Of a DNA stretch of 64,000 nucleotides, positions 34,200 to 45,811 are shown piece after piece. A program made the position numbers and the translations under genes. Each line of letters opens with the position of its first letter. Position 1 is the first letter of the stretch. This DNA comes from Sphingopyxis sp. OAS728 (GTDB taxonomy: Bacteria; Pseudomonadota; Alphaproteobacteria; Sphingomonadales; Sphingomonadaceae). The stretch spans positions 1,488,001-1,552,000 of the forward strand of contig NZ_JADBDT010000001.1 of NCBI RefSeq assembly GCF_014873485.1, in the 5' to 3' direction. Under the pieces are notes generated by a model, which saw nothing but the letters and a program-made list of their open reading frames with translations, was not told the DNA's origin and ran no database searches.

Positions 34200-35456
34200 C
34201 TAAAAACTGCTTTTCAATGCGGCCATCAACCGATGGAGGATCGAAGTCCCCGCCGGCTTGTACACATCCTGTGCCATCATCGGCAGGTCGCGAAGGTCGA
34301 CGGGGTCCGATGCCGCATAGAGAACCAGACCCGCGAGCGTCGCGAAAGCGGGGCCACTATGCGCATCGGGCAGTCCGTGCAAGCCGCGCGGTCGCCCGAC
34401 GCGCGCGGCGCGGCCGAGCGCGCTTTGCGTATAGTCGGCGATACCCTTGAGGTCGGCGCCGCCGCCGACGAGCACCACCTGCCGCCCGATCGGGCCGACG
34501 AAATGCAGGTCCTTCAGCGTCCGGCCGATCTCGCCCATCATCGCGTCGAGCCGCTGGCGGATCACCGCCACCAGCTGCGCGCGCGTGATGCGCGGGGAGT
34601 CGCTGCCCGACGGCGCGCCGGGTTCGAGTTCGATGATCTCGTTGTTATCGCGCGGACTGGCCGAGGCCGAGCCGTAGAAGCTCTGGAGCCGCTGCGCCTG
34701 GCTGCGGCGGATGCCGAAGGCCGAGGCGATATCGTCGGTGATGTCGCTCGCGCCAAACGGCAGCGACACCATTTCCACGAGCATGCCGCCGGCGTAGAGC
34801 GACACGGTCGTCACCGCCGCGCCGAGTTCGACGAGCGCGACGCCGAGGTCGCGTTCTTCGTCCGACAGGCAGGCAAGCCCTGCCGCGATCGGTGACGCCA
34901 CGACGGCGTTTACGTCGAGATGCGCCTGGCGGACTGCAGCCTCGAGATTCCGCACCGGGGCACCGTCGGCCATGATGATATGGATGTCGACGCCGAGCCG
35001 GTCGGCGTGAAGCCCGATCGGGTTCTTGACCCCGGTGAGCCCGTCGAGCGTGTAGAGCGCGGGCTGGGCATGAAGGATCATGCGGCCCTCGGGATCGATC
35101 CCGGCGCGGCCCGCGGCGAGCAGGTCGTCGATATCCTCCTGCTCGATCCGGTGGCCGCCGAGTTCGCTTTCGATCGGCGCCACGTCGCTGAGGAGCCCGC
35201 CAGCCGAGAAGCTGACCCAGACATCGTCGATGTTGAGCCCGGCGATCCGCTCGGCCTGCTCGATCGCCTCGCGCACGATATGCTCGGTCTGTTCCATGTC
35301 GGCGACATAGCCGCGCTGGACACCGCGACTCTCGCGCTGCCCGGTGCCAAGCACATGCAGTTGGCCGTCGGCGGTCTGCCCCGCGATCAGTGCGCAGACC
35401 TTCCACGACCCGACATCGAGCGCGGTGATGATCTTTTCGATGCGCGGCGGCGCCAT
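34200..35456 (-). CDS. ftsA: Cell division protein FtsA
   Basis: 418 residues from ATG 35456. Actin-type fold: TALDVGSWKVCALIAG (phosphate 1), DLGVALVELGAAVTTVSLY (phosphate 2), and VVLVGGGADLKGI (adenosine motif). The C-terminus ends with an amphipathic HRLMAALKSSF that tethers FtsA to the membrane. It anchors FtsZ. Starts 4 bases after ftsQ. Confidence 0.96.
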   Translation of the reverse strand: MAPPRIEKIITALDVGSWKVCALIAGQTADGQLHVLGTGQRESRGVQRGYVADMEQTEHIVREAIEQAERIAGLNIDDVWVSFSAGGLLSDVAPIESELGGHRIEQEDIDDLLAAGRAGIDPEGRMILHAQPALYTLDGLTGVKNPIGLHADRLGVDIHIIMADGAPVRNLEAAVRQAHLDVNAVVASPIAAGLACLSDEERDLGVALVELGAAVTTVSLYAGGMLVEMVSLPFGASDITDDIASAFGIRRSQAQRLQSFYGSASASPRDNNEIIELEPGAPSGSDSPRITRAQLVAVIRQRLDAMMGEIGRTLKDLHFVGPIGRQVVLVGGGADLKGIADYTQSALGRAARVGRPRGLHGLPDAHSGPAFATLAGLVLYAASDPVDLRDLPMMAQDVYKPAGTSILHRLMAALKSSF

Positions 35457-35460
35457 GGCC

Positions 35461-36399
35461 CTACCCTTCGTTCGACTGCGCGACGGCGACTGCGTCGACC
35501 GCGGCGCGCGCGTCTTCGAGTTTCGCGGGCGCCACCTGCCCTTCGTGCGGCAGGCGTAGCACGAAACGTTCGGGGTCGCGCATGTCGAAACGAAGGATGC
35601 CGCGGCCGAGCAGACGATTGGCGCCGTCCATATGCGCGAATTTGGCGAGCGCCGCTTTCGCTTCGGCCTCGCCTTCGGGCAGCGAGAGCGTTTCGCCGCT
35701 GCGGAAACGCAGGTCCCAGCGGCGGTTGCCGACCCAGGTCGCACCCGCGAGCAATTCCTTGAGGCTGCTCGCCTCGGTCAGCAGCCGATCGAGATCCTGC
35801 GAACGCTGGTTCGCTTTCGGGCCGATGACGAGCGGCAGGTCGGGCATCGTCGCGACCGTCACGGGCTCGAGTACGACGCCCTTCTCGTCGATCAGCGACA
35901 GGCGGTTATTATGCTGCCAGATCGCGGCCGGAGTACGCTCGACGATGTCGACGACAAGCGTGTCGGGCAAGCGGCGCGACACCCGCGCGTCCTTGATCCA
36001 GCCATATTTCATCAGGTCGGAGCGGACATCCTCAAGATCGACCGCCGCCATCGAGCGGTCTTTCTGCGCGAGCGCGATGTCATAGACCTTCAGCCGGTCG
36101 ATGCGGTCGGCGCCGACAACCTCGACCTTCTTGACCTGAAAGCCGGCCCGGCCAACGGCCTGCGCATATTCCTCATGGACCTTCGCGGTGACGCCGGTCG
36201 CATGCGCGGCGATGCCCACGACGGCGCAGAGGCTGAGCCCGATCGTCCAGTTCGCGACCTTTTGCAGCCGCTGCGGGCTGATCGGCAGCGCGTTGATGAT
36301 CGCGTTGAGCCGCGACTGCTGCACCTTCCGCCGTTTCTTCGGCGCGCGCACCGGGCGGCGCGGCGGCGCCTTCCCGCGCTTGATCTGTGTCTTGCTCAT
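35461..36399 (-). CDS. ftsQ: Cell division protein FtsQ
   Basis: 312 residues. Basic cytoplasmic N-terminus (KAPPRRPVRAPKKRRKVQQ), one membrane segment (TIGLSLCAVVGIAAHATG, ~52-69), then a POTRA-like domain (FQVKKVEVVGADRI) and the FtsQ beta domain (WIKDARVSRRLPDTLVVDIVE). Inner-membrane divisome scaffold joining FtsB/FtsL. Overlaps the ddl stop by ATGA. Confidence 0.95.
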   Translation of the reverse strand: MSKTQIKRGKAPPRRPVRAPKKRRKVQQSRLNAIINALPISPQRLQKVANWTIGLSLCAVVGIAAHATGVTAKVHEEYAQAVGRAGFQVKKVEVVGADRIDRLKVYDIALAQKDRSMAAVDLEDVRSDLMKYGWIKDARVSRRLPDTLVVDIVERTPAAIWQHNNRLSLIDEKGVVLEPVTVATMPDLPLVIGPKANQRSQDLDRLLTEASSLKELLAGATWVGNRRWDLRFRSGETLSLPEGEAEAKAALAKFAHMDGANRLLGRGILRFDMRDPERFVLRLPHEGQVAPAKLEDARAAVDAVAVAQSNEG

Positions 36400-37322
36400 G
36401 ATAACGCTTCCCCCACGATGCGTTCGACGAGTTCGGCATAATCCATGCCGACGGCGCGCCCCTGTTCGGGCACAAGGCTGAGCGGCGTCATGCCGGGCTG
36501 GGTGTTGACCTCGAGCAGGAAGATGCCCGCGAGGCCATGTTCGTCGTCCCAGCGGAAGTCCGAGCGCGAGGCGCCCTTGCAGCCGAGCAGGCGGTGCGAT
36601 TGCAGCGCCAGATCCTTCATTCGCTGCGCGACATCCTCGGGGACGTCGGCGGGGCAGACATGTTCGGTCAGCCCGTCGGTATATTTGGCGTCATAGTCGT
36701 AGAAGCCCGATTTGACGCGCAGTTCGGTGACCGCGAGAGGCGTGTCGCCGAGCACCGCGACGGTCAGTTCGCGCCCCTTGATGAAGGGTTCGGCGAGCAG
36801 GCGGTCGAACTCCTGCCACGGCCCCACGGCGTCGCGCGCGATGGGGTTGCCGTAATTGCTGTCATCCTTGACGATCGCGACGCCGACCGACGAGCCTTCG
36901 TTGACGGGTTTGAGGACATAGGGGCGCGGCAGAGGGTCGACTGTAAACAGGCTTTCGCTGTCGACCATGGTCCCCGTCGGCATGGGAATACCATGCGGCA
37001 CGAGCGCCTGTTTCGTCAATTCCTTGTCGATCGCGATCACCGAGGTAACGAGGCCGCTGTGGGTATATTTGAGGCCCATCAGGTCGAGCATGCCCTGCAC
37101 GGTGCCATCCTCGCCCGGAACGCCGTGGAGCGCGTTGAAGACGACATCGGGTTTCGCCTCGGCGAGCCGCAGCGCGACGTTGCGGTCCATATCGATGCGC
37201 GTGACCTTGTGCCCGCGGCTTTCGAGCGCGTCAGCGACGCCATTGCCGCTCATCAGCGACACTTCGCGTTCGGCGGACCAGCCGCCCATCAGGACGGCGA
37301 CATGCCACGGACCCCGGCTCAC
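36396..37322 (-). CDS. ddl: D-alanine--D-alanine ligase
   Basis: 308 residues from GTG 37322, which overlaps the murB stop (GTGA); an ATG at 37352 is the alternative but would overlap murB further. ATP-grasp ligase with MGGWSAEREVSL, VFNALHGVPGEDG, KPVNEGSSVGV and EVNTQPGMTPLS signatures. Joins two D-alanines for murF. Overlaps ftsQ by ATGA. Confidence 0.95.
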   Translation of the reverse strand: MSRGPWHVAVLMGGWSAEREVSLMSGNGVADALESRGHKVTRIDMDRNVALRLAEAKPDVVFNALHGVPGEDGTVQGMLDLMGLKYTHSGLVTSVIAIDKELTKQALVPHGIPMPTGTMVDSESLFTVDPLPRPYVLKPVNEGSSVGVAIVKDDSNYGNPIARDAVGPWQEFDRLLAEPFIKGRELTVAVLGDTPLAVTELRVKSGFYDYDAKYTDGLTEHVCPADVPEDVAQRMKDLALQSHRLLGCKGASRSDFRWDDEHGLAGIFLLEVNTQPGMTPLSLVPEQGRAVGMDYAELVERIVGEALS

Positions 37323-38218
37323 TTTATGACTCCTACGCGCTGAATTTCCCATTGCAGCTCGACGCCGCTCTTGTCCTTGACGCGGCGGCGGACTTCCTCG
37401 CCGAGCGCCTCGATATCGGCGCTCGTCGCCTCACCCGTGTTGATGAGGAAATTGGTGTGCTTCTCGCTGACCTGCGCGCCGCCGACGGCGAAGCCCCGGC
37501 AACCCGCCTCGTCGACAAGTTGCCACGCCTTGTGTCCGTCGGGGTTCTTGAAGGTCGAGCCGCCGGTTTTCGAGCGCAGCGGCTGCGATGCCTCGCGGCT
37601 CGCCGAGATGCGGTCCATGTCGGCCTGGATGGCAGCGGGTTCGCCGGGCACGCCGCGAAAGGTCGCGCCGATCACGACCGCGCCCTCGGGCAATTCGCTG
37701 TGGCGATAGGTGTAGCCGAGGTCCGCGAGCGGCAATGTTTTACGTTCGCCCGAACGCAGCACGACGTCGCAGTCGATAAGGATATCCTTGACCTCGCCGC
37801 CATAGGCGCCGCCGTTCATGCGCACGAATCCGCCGACCGTGCCCGGGATCGAGCGCAAGAATTCCATGCCCGCGATGCCCGCATCGCGCGCGGTCGAGGA
37901 AACAAGGATGCCCGACGCACCGCCGCCGCAGCGCAGCGTGGTGGCGTCGACGGCTTCGACCTTTGCAAAGGCCTTGCCGAGCCGGACGACAACGCCGGGG
38001 AACCCGCCGTCGCGGACGATAAGGTTCGACCCGAGCCCGAGCGCCATCACCGGGACGGCAGGATCGAGATCGCGCAGGAAATCGGCGAGGTCGTCGGCGT
38101 CCTTCGGCTCGAACAGCCAATCGGCAGGGCCACCCGACTTGAACCAGACGAGCGGCGCCAGCGGCGCCTTCGCGGTCAGCTTGCCGCGCACGGCTGGAAG
38201 GGTCTCGGCCGCGCTCAT
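37319..38218 (-). CDS. murB: UDP-N-acetylenolpyruvoylglucosamine reductase
   Basis: 299 residues. FAD-binding signatures [17 protein letters not shown] and GIPGTVGG-type [18 protein letters not shown]; later GSTFKNP with the catalytic Ser, and [10 protein letters not shown] at the end. It reduces the enolpyruvyl group to form UDP-MurNAc. Overlaps murC by ATGA and ddl by GTGA. Confidence 0.97.
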   Translation of the reverse strand: MSAAETLPAVRGKLTAKAPLAPLVWFKSGGPADWLFEPKDADDLADFLRDLDPAVPVMALGLGSNLIVRDGGFPGVVVRLGKAFAKVEAVDATTLRCGGGASGILVSSTARDAGIAGMEFLRSIPGTVGGFVRMNGGAYGGEVKDILIDCDVVLRSGERKTLPLADLGYTYRHSELPEGAVVIGATFRGVPGEPAAIQADMDRISASREASQPLRSKTGGSTFKNPDGHKAWQLVDEAGCRGFAVGGAQVSEKHTNFLINTGEATSADIEALGEEVRRRVKDKSGVELQWEIQRVGVIK

Positions 38219-39648
38219 GCCGCCTCGACCGCCACGGCAAGGCCCGCCGCCATCTTGGTGATGTCGCCCGCGCCAAGGCAGATGATCACGTCGCCCGCGC
38301 CGAGATTACCCGCGCGGATCGCATCGGCGACGGTGGTTGCCAGTGCGCCCGCGTCGGCGACGGTCGACGCATGGCGGTGGCCGCGATCGCGCAGCCCCTG
38401 CGCCAGCGCGTCCGACGTCACGCCGTCGATCGGCGCCTCGCCCGCTGTATAGACGGGCAGCGCGAGCACCATATCGGCATCGTTAAACGCCTGCTGGAAA
38501 TCGTCCATATGATCGCGGAGGCGCGTGAAGCGATGCGGCTGGACGACGCCGACGACGCGCCCTGCCCCCGCCCCTTCGCGCGCGGCGGACAGCACCGCGC
38601 GGATTTCGACCGGATGATGCGCATAATCGTCGATCACGGTCACCACGCCGCCCTCGACCGCGATCTCGCCGACCTTGGTGAAGCGGCGCTTGACCCCGGC
38701 AAAGCCGTTGAAGCCCGACACGATCTTGTCGTCGCTGACGCCCATGTGGAGCGCGACGGCAATCGCCGCGAGCGAGTTCTGGACATTGTGGCGGCCCGAC
38801 ATGGGCAGGTGAATACCCTCGATCGTCCGGCTGTTGCCGTCACGGTCGCGCACGACGACGTCGAAGCGGTTGCCGTCTGGACCGGGCACGACATTGGTAC
38901 CGCGGACATCTGCCTGCGCCGAAAAGCCGTAGGTGACGATGCGGCGGTCGCGGATGCGCGGGATGATCGCCTGCACCTCCGGATGATCGAGGCAGAGCAT
39001 CGCGGCGCCATAGAAGGGCACGTTCTCGATGAACTCGACGAAGGCGTCCTTGATCGCGTCGAAACTGCCATAATGATCGAGATGTTCGGGATCGATGTTG
39101 GTGACGACCGCGATCGTGCCGTCGAGGCGGAGGAAGCTGCCGTCGCTCTCGTCGGCCTCGACGACCATCCAGTCCGACGCGCCGAGCCGTGCGTTCGACC
39201 CGTAATTGTTGATGATGCCGCCGTTGATCACGGTCGGGTCGATCCCGCCCGCATCGAGCAGTGCGGCAACGAGGCTGGTCGTCGTCGTCTTGCCGTGGGT
39301 GCCCGCAATCGCGACGGTCGACTTCAGCCGCATCAGCTCGGCGAGCATTTCGGCGCGGCGGACGAGCGGAATGCGGTGCGCGAGCGCGGCCTCGACTTCA
39401 GGATTGCCGCGCTTGACCGCGGTCGAGGTCACGACGACCGCGACGCCGTCGACGTTCGACGCTTCGTGCCCGATCGCGACCTTGATCCCGCGTTTGCGAA
39501 GACCCTCGACGACATAGCTGTCGGCGATGTCGCTGCCCTGCACCTGATAGCCGAGGTTGTGCATCACTTCGGCGATCCCCGACATGCCGATGCCGCCAAT
39601 GCCGATGAAGTGGATGGTACCGATGTCGGTCGCAACGCCGCGCATCAT
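38215..39648 (-). CDS. murC: UDP-N-acetylmuramate--L-alanine ligase
   Basis: 477 residues. N-terminal [16 protein letters not shown] nucleotide fold, ATP P-loop GTHGKTTTT (116-124), EADESDGSF, then [10 protein letters not shown]. Adds L-Ala to UDP-MurNAc. Canonical MurC, in contrast to the divergent homologue at 59511. Overlaps murG and murB by ATGA. Confidence 0.97.
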   Translation of the reverse strand: MMRGVATDIGTIHFIGIGGIGMSGIAEVMHNLGYQVQGSDIADSYVVEGLRKRGIKVAIGHEASNVDGVAVVVTSTAVKRGNPEVEAALAHRIPLVRRAEMLAELMRLKSTVAIAGTHGKTTTTSLVAALLDAGGIDPTVINGGIINNYGSNARLGASDWMVVEADESDGSFLRLDGTIAVVTNIDPEHLDHYGSFDAIKDAFVEFIENVPFYGAAMLCLDHPEVQAIIPRIRDRRIVTYGFSAQADVRGTNVVPGPDGNRFDVVVRDRDGNSRTIEGIHLPMSGRHNVQNSLAAIAVALHMGVSDDKIVSGFNGFAGVKRRFTKVGEIAVEGGVVTVIDDYAHHPVEIRAVLSAAREGAGAGRVVGVVQPHRFTRLRDHMDDFQQAFNDADMVLALPVYTAGEAPIDGVTSDALAQGLRDRGHRHASTVADAGALATTVADAIRAGNLGAGDVIICLGAGDITKMAAGLAVAVEAA

Positions 39649-40829
39649 TTATCTCCTGCGCGGGTGGCGGCGACGCCGCCGGCGACCGCCGCGCTGCGCG
39701 ATGTGGCGCCGACGCGGATCACGTCCATCATCGGCGGCGCGGCGAGCGATTCGACGAGATCAGCGAGGTCGCGCGTCGCGTCGGGCAGGCCGCAGCTCGC
39801 GGCGCGTTCGGCGGCGTCTTCGAGCGCGCCAGGTTCGAGCGCCATGCGCTGGATATGTTTCGCGACCTCGGCCGCCGTGAAATCGGGCTGCTGGAACGAA
39901 ATCGCCCCGCCCGCCTGAACCAGGTCGACGACATTATAGGTCTGATGATCGTCCATCGCGCTCGGATACGGCACAAAGATCGCCGGCCGCCCGGCGCAGG
40001 CAAGCTCGGCGACGGTCGAGGCGCCCGCGCGCGCGATCACCATATGCGCCCAGCGCAGCCGCTCGGGGAAATCGGTGATGTAGGATGCGCATTCGGCCGC
40101 AACGCCGAGTTCGGCATATTTGGCGCGGACCGCTTCGATATCATCCTCGCGGCACTGCTGCACAACCTGCAAACGGCTGAGCAATGCCGGGGGCAGCATC
40201 GCGATCGCGGCGGGAACGACTTCACTGAGCACCGTCGCACCGAGGCTGCCCCCGACGACGAGCAGGCGGAAGATGCCGTCCTCGGGCAGCGGCGGGAAAC
40301 CGTCCTCGCGGATCTGGACGATCTCGTCGCGCACCGGATTGCCGGTGATGTGGAGCTTGGCCTCATGCCCCACGGGAAAGCGCTGGATATTGCGATAGGC
40401 GACCGCAACCGCATCGACGCGCGGCGCCATCATGCGGTTGACGCGACCCAGCACGGCATTTTGCTCGTGCAGCACACGCGGCCGCTTCGTCGCCCCCGCG
40501 GCGAGCAGGCTGGGGAGCGAGGGATAGCCGCCGAAGCCGACGACGACCGCAGGATCAAAGTCGCGGATCAGGTCAATCGCCTGCCGGCGCCCCTTGCGGA
40601 TCGCCAGCGCAGCCTTCACCCAGCCGACAGGCCCACCATGGACGCGGCCAGCCGGAAGCACATGCGTTTCCATCTCGGCCGGCGCGCCCGGAATCTTCAG
40701 CCCGCGATCGTCGCTGACCAACGCAACGCGGTGGCCGCGGGCGATCAGTTCGGCCGCGAGGGCATAAGCGGGCAGCATATGTCCCCCCGTCCCGCCGGCG
40801 GCGAGAAGGAAGTGGCGGGTTGCGGTCAT
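39645..40829 (-). CDS. murG: UDP-N-acetylglucosamine--lipid I GlcNAc transferase
   Basis: 394 residues. GT-B fold with [18 protein letters not shown] (G-loop 1), [26 protein letters not shown] and the donor-binding [24 protein letters not shown]. Converts lipid I to lipid II at the inner leaflet. It has a ~30-residue Ala/Gly-rich tail. Overlaps on both sides. Confidence 0.96.
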   Translation of the reverse strand: MTATRHFLLAAGGTGGHMLPAYALAAELIARGHRVALVSDDRGLKIPGAPAEMETHVLPAGRVHGGPVGWVKAALAIRKGRRQAIDLIRDFDPAVVVGFGGYPSLPSLLAAGATKRPRVLHEQNAVLGRVNRMMAPRVDAVAVAYRNIQRFPVGHEAKLHITGNPVRDEIVQIREDGFPPLPEDGIFRLLVVGGSLGATVLSEVVPAAIAMLPPALLSRLQVVQQCREDDIEAVRAKYAELGVAAECASYITDFPERLRWAHMVIARAGASTVAELACAGRPAIFVPYPSAMDDHQTYNVVDLVQAGGAISFQQPDFTAAEVAKHIQRMALEPGALEDAAERAASCGLPDATRDLADLVESLAAPPMMDVIRVGATSRSAAVAGGVAATRAGDK

Positions 40830-42067
40830 TTCTTGTTCCAGTTTCGGGTCATCGATACCCGAGCCGCATAGGGGTTCCGGCGGGTCAGCGACAAGAGCAA
40901 ACCCATGCCGATCGACAAAGCGATGAAGGACGAACCGCCATAGCTGATGAACGGCAAAGTCATCCCCTTCGACGGGAAGATCTGCGTGTTCACCGCCATG
41001 TTGATCACTGCTTGCCCGCCGAACTGCGCGATCAGGCCCGCGACCGCGAGGATCAGGAAGCTGTCTTCCTCATCGAGCAGGCGGACGAGAACGCGGACGA
41101 TGATCGCGAGATAGAGGACCGCAATCGCGATGCACGCGATCATCCCGAACTCCTCGCCGATGACCGAAAAGATATAGTCGGTGTGCGCCTCGGGCAGTTG
41201 GAATTTGGCGAGGCCCGCGCCGGGGCCGGTGCCAATCAGCCCGCCAGCGGTCAGTGTCGCATGCGCCTTGTCGACCTGAAAGCTGTCGCCTTCGGAGAAC
41301 AACCAGATGTTGATGCGCTGCTGCGCCACCGGATAGAAGAAATAAGCGAGCACCAGCCCCACGACACCGGCCCCGGCCAACCCGGCAAGGATGCGCATCG
41401 ACAGCCCAGCGACCATCACCAGCACCAGCCAGGTCGCGACAAAGATGACCGTCTGGCCCAGATCGGGCTGACCCATCAGCAGCAGCGCGATGACGCCGGT
41501 GAATGCGAGTGCCAATGGTACCACCGGCAGACTCTGGTCGTGCAGCCGCAGCGACAACACCCACGCGAGCGCGACGGCGAAGAAGGGCTTGAGAAACTCC
41601 GACGGCTGGAGGCGGAACACCCCGCTGCCGATCCAGCGCTGCGCGCCGTTCACCGACGTGCCGACCAGCGGCACCATGAAAAGCAGGAAAAGAAAGAGGA
41701 TCGTGCCATAGATGGCGAAGCGCCGCGCCTGCGGTTTGGGCAGCATCGATACCATCAGCATCACCGGGACGCCGACCATCACCCACATCAGCTGGCGATA
41801 GAAATAATAAAGCGGGTCGAGCGACGCGGTTGAGGTCGACAGTTTCTGCGCCGCGACCGGCGAAGCGGCGGCGACCGCAACCAGCCCGACCGCGACGAGG
41901 ATCGACACCAGCAGCAACAGCACGCGGTCGATTTCCCAGAACCACAGGCCCAGCGGGGTGCGATCGGCGCGGCTAAGGCGCGGGCCGCGGCGCTTGACCG
42001 TGCGCGTGGTGGTGGCGATCACCGGCCTTTCGGTCGTCGCGTCCATATTGTCGATTCCCCCGCTCAT
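40826..42067 (-). CDS. ftsW: Septal peptidoglycan glycosyltransferase FtsW
   Basis: 413 residues. SEDS family: about ten membrane helices, NGAQRWIGSGVFRLQPSEFLK in the middle loop, and PFISYGGSS near the end (signature). With FtsI it makes septal peptidoglycan. A Thr/Arg-rich cytoplasmic leader (~40 residues) precedes the first helix. Overlaps murD and murG. Confidence 0.95.
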   Translation of the reverse strand: MSGGIDNMDATTERPVIATTTRTVKRRGPRLSRADRTPLGLWFWEIDRVLLLLVSILVAVGLVAVAAASPVAAQKLSTSTASLDPLYYFYRQLMWVMVGVPVMLMVSMLPKPQARRFAIYGTILFLFLLFMVPLVGTSVNGAQRWIGSGVFRLQPSEFLKPFFAVALAWVLSLRLHDQSLPVVPLALAFTGVIALLLMGQPDLGQTVIFVATWLVLVMVAGLSMRILAGLAGAGVVGLVLAYFFYPVAQQRINIWLFSEGDSFQVDKAHATLTAGGLIGTGPGAGLAKFQLPEAHTDYIFSVIGEEFGMIACIAIAVLYLAIIVRVLVRLLDEEDSFLILAVAGLIAQFGGQAVINMAVNTQIFPSKGMTLPFISYGGSSFIALSIGMGLLLSLTRRNPYAARVSMTRNWNKK

Positions 42068-43368
42068 GCCCCAAGCGCCTGCACAAGGCCGCGAAACACA
42101 TCGCCGCGCTGCTCATAATCGGTGAACTGGTCGAACGACGCGCACGCCGGCGACAGCAGCACGATGTCGCCAGGCTTTGCCGCCGCCGCCGCATGCGCGA
42201 CCGCGGTCGCCATATCGCCCGACAGGTCGACGGGCAGCGCATCGCCGATTTCGGCCGCGAACGGCTCCATTGCCTCGCCGATCAGATAGGCGCGTTTGAC
42301 ATGGCCGAACCACGGGCGGCACGCCGCGAGCCCGTCGCCCTTGGCCTTCCCCCCCGCAATCCAGTGAAGACGCTGGTCCGGCGCTGGCGGGAAAGCCGCC
42401 AGCGCCGGTGCAGCGGAAGCCGCATTGGTAGCCTTGCTGTCATTGAACCAGCTGACCCCCCCGACTTCGCCGACCAATTCCATACGGTGCGGCAGCGACT
42501 TGTACGTCGCGAGCCCGCGCTCAATCTGTTCGTCGTTCAGCCCCAGCACGCGGCACACGGCAATCGCGCACACGGCGTTCTGGGCATTGTGCGGCCCCTG
42601 CAATGCGGGCCAGCGCACCTGATCCACGGGATCGACATCCTTGCCTGACACGCGGTGGAGGCGATGGTTGATGCGGCTCGCGATCATCTTCGACGGGTCG
42701 TCGTCGACCGCGACGATCGCGACCTGATCGCGGTGCTGGAGCGAGAAGAGCCGCGCCTTCGACGCCGCATAGCCGGTGAAGCCATCATAGCGGTCGAGGT
42801 GATCGGGGCTGAGGTTGGTTAGCACCGCGATGTCGCAGGCAAGGCTGTGCGACAGATCGATCTGGTAGCTCGACAGCTCGAGCACATAGACGCCGCCCCC
42901 GGGAAGCGGGTCGCGGCTGAGGATCGGCAGGCCGATATTGCCGCCCATCAGCGTCGGGATGCCCGCGCTTTCGAGCATGTGGGTGACGAGCGCGGTGACG
43001 GTCGACTTGCCATTGGTGCCGGTGATGCCGACGACCTTGTGCGCGGGCAGTTCGTCGCGCGCCTCGGCAAACAGTTCGATGTCACCGATCACGGGTACAT
43101 GCGCCCCACGCGCGTGCGCGGCGATGGGGTGACGGTTGAGCGGCACGCCCGGCGAGACGACGACGCCCGCGAAACCGATGAGGTCGATCTCGAGCGGATT
43201 GCCTATATCGGCGCCGAGCGCCATCGCATCGTCGCGCGCTTCCTCGCGGTCGTCCCACGCAGTCACGCCCGCGCCGCTAGCGACGAGCGCCTCGACGGCC
43301 GCCAGACCCGAGCGCGCCAGTCCCAGAACCGCATAGCGGCGGCCGGCAAAGACGCGCGAGGAGATCAC
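42064..43368 (-). CDS. murD: UDP-N-acetylmuramoylalanine--D-glutamate ligase
   Basis: 434 residues from GTG 43368, overlapping the mraY stop by GTGA. N-terminal [16 protein letters not shown]-loop GTNGKST (117-123), LELSSYQID, later WFNDSKATN. Adds D-Glu. Upstream in-frame extension is excluded by the overlap and by its non-protein character. Confidence 0.95.
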   Translation of the reverse strand: MISSRVFAGRRYAVLGLARSGLAAVEALVASGAGVTAWDDREEARDDAMALGADIGNPLEIDLIGFAGVVVSPGVPLNRHPIAAHARGAHVPVIGDIELFAEARDELPAHKVVGITGTNGKSTVTALVTHMLESAGIPTLMGGNIGLPILSRDPLPGGGVYVLELSSYQIDLSHSLACDIAVLTNLSPDHLDRYDGFTGYAASKARLFSLQHRDQVAIVAVDDDPSKMIASRINHRLHRVSGKDVDPVDQVRWPALQGPHNAQNAVCAIAVCRVLGLNDEQIERGLATYKSLPHRMELVGEVGGVSWFNDSKATNAASAAPALAAFPPAPDQRLHWIAGGKAKGDGLAACRPWFGHVKRAYLIGEAMEPFAAEIGDALPVDLSGDMATAVAHAAAAAKPGDIVLLSPACASFDQFTDYEQRGDVFRGLVQALGA

Positions 43369-44435
43369 CGGAGTTTCAAGGTCGCGAGCCCCGCGAGTGC
43401 CAGGACGATCGAGACGATCCAGAAACGGATGACGACAGTGGATTCGGGCCAGCCCAACTGTTCGAAATGATGGTGGATCGGCGCCATGCGGAAAACGCGC
43501 TTGCCCGTCCTCTTGTACCAAAAAACCTGGATGATCACCGACAGCGCCTCGACCACGAACAATCCGCCGACGAGGACGAGCACCAGCTCATGCTGGGCGG
43601 TGACCGCGATCGTCGCGAGCGCGCCACCGAGCGCAAGGCTGCCGGTATCGCCCATGAACACGGCCGCAGGCGGCGCGTTGAACCACAGGAAGGCAAGGCA
43701 CGCGCCGATGATCGCCGCCGCAAAGACCGCCAGTTCGCCCGCGCCGGGCACATGCGGGATGCCAAGATAACCCGCGAACTTCACGTTGCCCGAAAGATAG
43801 ACGATGACGAGGAAGGTCAGGCTGGCGATGATCACCGGGAAGGTCGCGAGCCCGTCGAGCCCGTCGGTCAGGTTCACCGCATTGCCGAAACCGACGATCA
43901 ATATCATCGCAAAGACATAATAGAGCGGTCCAAGCGGGATGACGATGCCGCTGAAGAAGGGCAGATAAAGGTCCGTACCGGTGCGCGACACGATCAGCAG
44001 CACCGCGACGCCCGCGATGAAAAACTCGATGAGCAGGCGCACGCGCCCCGGAATCCCGCGATGGCTGGCCTTGGTCACCTTGTCGAGATCGTCGAGGAAA
44101 CCGACCGCGGCAAAGCCGCCGGTCACGAAAATACACGCCCAGACGAAACGGTTGGAAAGATCCATCCACAGGAGCGCGGAGATCATCAGCGAGATCAGGA
44201 TCATCAGCCCGCCCATCGTCGGCGTGCCCTTTTTGGCGAGATGGCTCTGCGGACCGTCTTCACGGATCGGCTGCCCCTTGCCCTGCCGCATGCGCAGCAT
44301 CAGGATGAAGCGCGGCCCAATCCACAATCCGATGATCAGCGCGGTCGCAACCGCCGCTCCCGAGCGGAAACTCAGATAGCGAATGAGGTTCAATACCCCC
44401 GGAAAGCCAAGCCATTCCGCCAGCCAATATAGCAT
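43365..44435 (-). CDS. mraY: Phospho-N-acetylmuramoyl-pentapeptide transferase
   Basis: 356 residues from ATG 44435, overlapping the murF stop as TGATG. Ten membrane helices; catalytic Asp pair in [18 protein letters not shown] and the MAPIHHHFE loop. Makes lipid I. Overlaps murD by GTGA. Confidence 0.97.
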   Translation of the reverse strand: MLYWLAEWLGFPGVLNLIRYLSFRSGAAVATALIIGLWIGPRFILMLRMRQGKGQPIREDGPQSHLAKKGTPTMGGLMILISLMISALLWMDLSNRFVWACIFVTGGFAAVGFLDDLDKVTKASHRGIPGRVRLLIEFFIAGVAVLLIVSRTGTDLYLPFFSGIVIPLGPLYYVFAMILIVGFGNAVNLTDGLDGLATFPVIIASLTFLVIVYLSGNVKFAGYLGIPHVPGAGELAVFAAAIIGACLAFLWFNAPPAAVFMGDTGSLALGGALATIAVTAQHELVLVLVGGLFVVEALSVIIQVFWYKRTGKRVFRMAPIHHHFEQLGWPESTVVIRFWIVSIVLALAGLATLKLR

Positions 44436-45811
44436 CAATAGTCCCCGTTGGTCAGCGCCGTCACGACATGCGACAGCCCGACACTGTTCGACCCTTTGAC
44501 CAGCACGGCGTCGCCCGGACGGATCAGGTCCTTCAGCCGCCCTACCGCGGCCGAGTGGGCGGGCACATGCTCGAAATCGATGCGGCCCTCAAGCGCTTTG
44601 GCGAGCGGCGCCATCTCTTCGCCGACAAGCAGGGCGAATTGCACCCCCGCCGCGACGAGCGGAGCCGCGAGCGCGGCGTGATAGTCGTCGCTGCCCGGCC
44701 CAAGCTCGCGCATCGCGCCCAGAATCGCGATGCGGCGGTCGCCGGATTCGCTTCCGAGCTGGCCGATCGTCGCGGCCATCGATGCAGGGTTGGCGTTGTA
44801 GCTTTCGTCGATGACGAGGATATGGCCGCCGCCGAACGGAGCGCGATGGCGCGCGCCGCGGCCTGTGAGGCCTGCCATCTCGGCAAATGCCAGTCCTGTC
44901 GCGGGAAGGTCACCGCCGACGGCCTTCACCGCCGCAAGCACTGCCAGCGAATTGGACACCCAATGGGCTCCCGCCTGCGCGATGGTGAAGCAAAGGAGTG
45001 AGTCCTGCACCTGCGCGGTGACGAGCGACCCGCCCTGCCCGTCGGACAACCAGTCGACCGCGCGGACGTCGGCCTCGGCACCGAGGCCGAAGCTGACGAT
45101 ATGCGCTGCGTGCTTTTCCGCCTTGGCACGAAGGCGCGCATAGTGCGGGCTGTCGAACGGGACGATCGCCGTGCCGCCGGGTTCGAGGCCTTCGAAAATC
45201 TCGCCCTTCGCGTCGGCGATCGCTTCTTCGCTGCCGAAAAATTCCATATGCGCCGGGGCAATGGTTGTGACGATGGCGACGTGGGGCCGCACCATCCGTG
45301 TCAGCGCCGCGAGCTCACCCGCATGATTCATCCCCATTTCGAACACGCCATAGTCGGCGGTCGACGGCATGCGCGCGAGGCTGAGCGGAACGCCGACGTG
45401 GTTGTTGTAGCTTTTGACCGAACGGTGTGCCTTGCCGGGACGGAAGCGGTCGAGCGCGGCGAACAGCGCCTCCTTCGTTCCGGTCTTCCCCGCAGATCCG
45501 GTTACGCCGATGATACGCCCATGGCTGCGCGCGCGCGATGCGATGCCGAGCGCGTTCAGCGCCGCGGCGCTGTCGGCGACGCGGACATGCGGATGGTCGA
45601 TTGCGGTTTCGCAAACGACGCCCGCGGCGCCCGCGGCGATCGCCTTGTCGATAAAGGCATGGCCGTCGGCGACCTCACCTTTCATCGCGACAAACAGGTC
45701 GCCGTTTGTCACCTCACGCGAATCGAACGCGACGCCCTGAACGGTGAAGTCGGCGCTCGCCTCCCCGCCGGTGGCGGCCGCAATGGCGCGCGCGGTCCAG
45801 AGCGGGTTCAT
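44435..45811 (-). CDS. murF: UDP-MurNAc-tripeptide--D-Ala-D-Ala ligase
   Basis: 458 residues. P-loop GSAGKTGTK (105-113; murF often has GSxGKT), MGMNHAGEL, and [11 protein letters not shown]. Adds D-Ala-D-Ala from ddl. The stop overlaps mraY, and the start overlaps the murE stop by ATGA. Confidence 0.95.
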   Translation of the reverse strand: MNPLWTARAIAAATGGEASADFTVQGVAFDSREVTNGDLFVAMKGEVADGHAFIDKAIAAGAAGVVCETAIDHPHVRVADSAAALNALGIASRARSHGRIIGVTGSAGKTGTKEALFAALDRFRPGKAHRSVKSYNNHVGVPLSLARMPSTADYGVFEMGMNHAGELAALTRMVRPHVAIVTTIAPAHMEFFGSEEAIADAKGEIFEGLEPGGTAIVPFDSPHYARLRAKAEKHAAHIVSFGLGAEADVRAVDWLSDGQGGSLVTAQVQDSLLCFTIAQAGAHWVSNSLAVLAAVKAVGGDLPATGLAFAEMAGLTGRGARHRAPFGGGHILVIDESYNANPASMAATIGQLGSESGDRRIAILGAMRELGPGSDDYHAALAAPLVAAGVQFALLVGEEMAPLAKALEGRIDFEHVPAHSAAVGRLKDLIRPGDAVLVKGSNSVGLSHVVTALTNGDY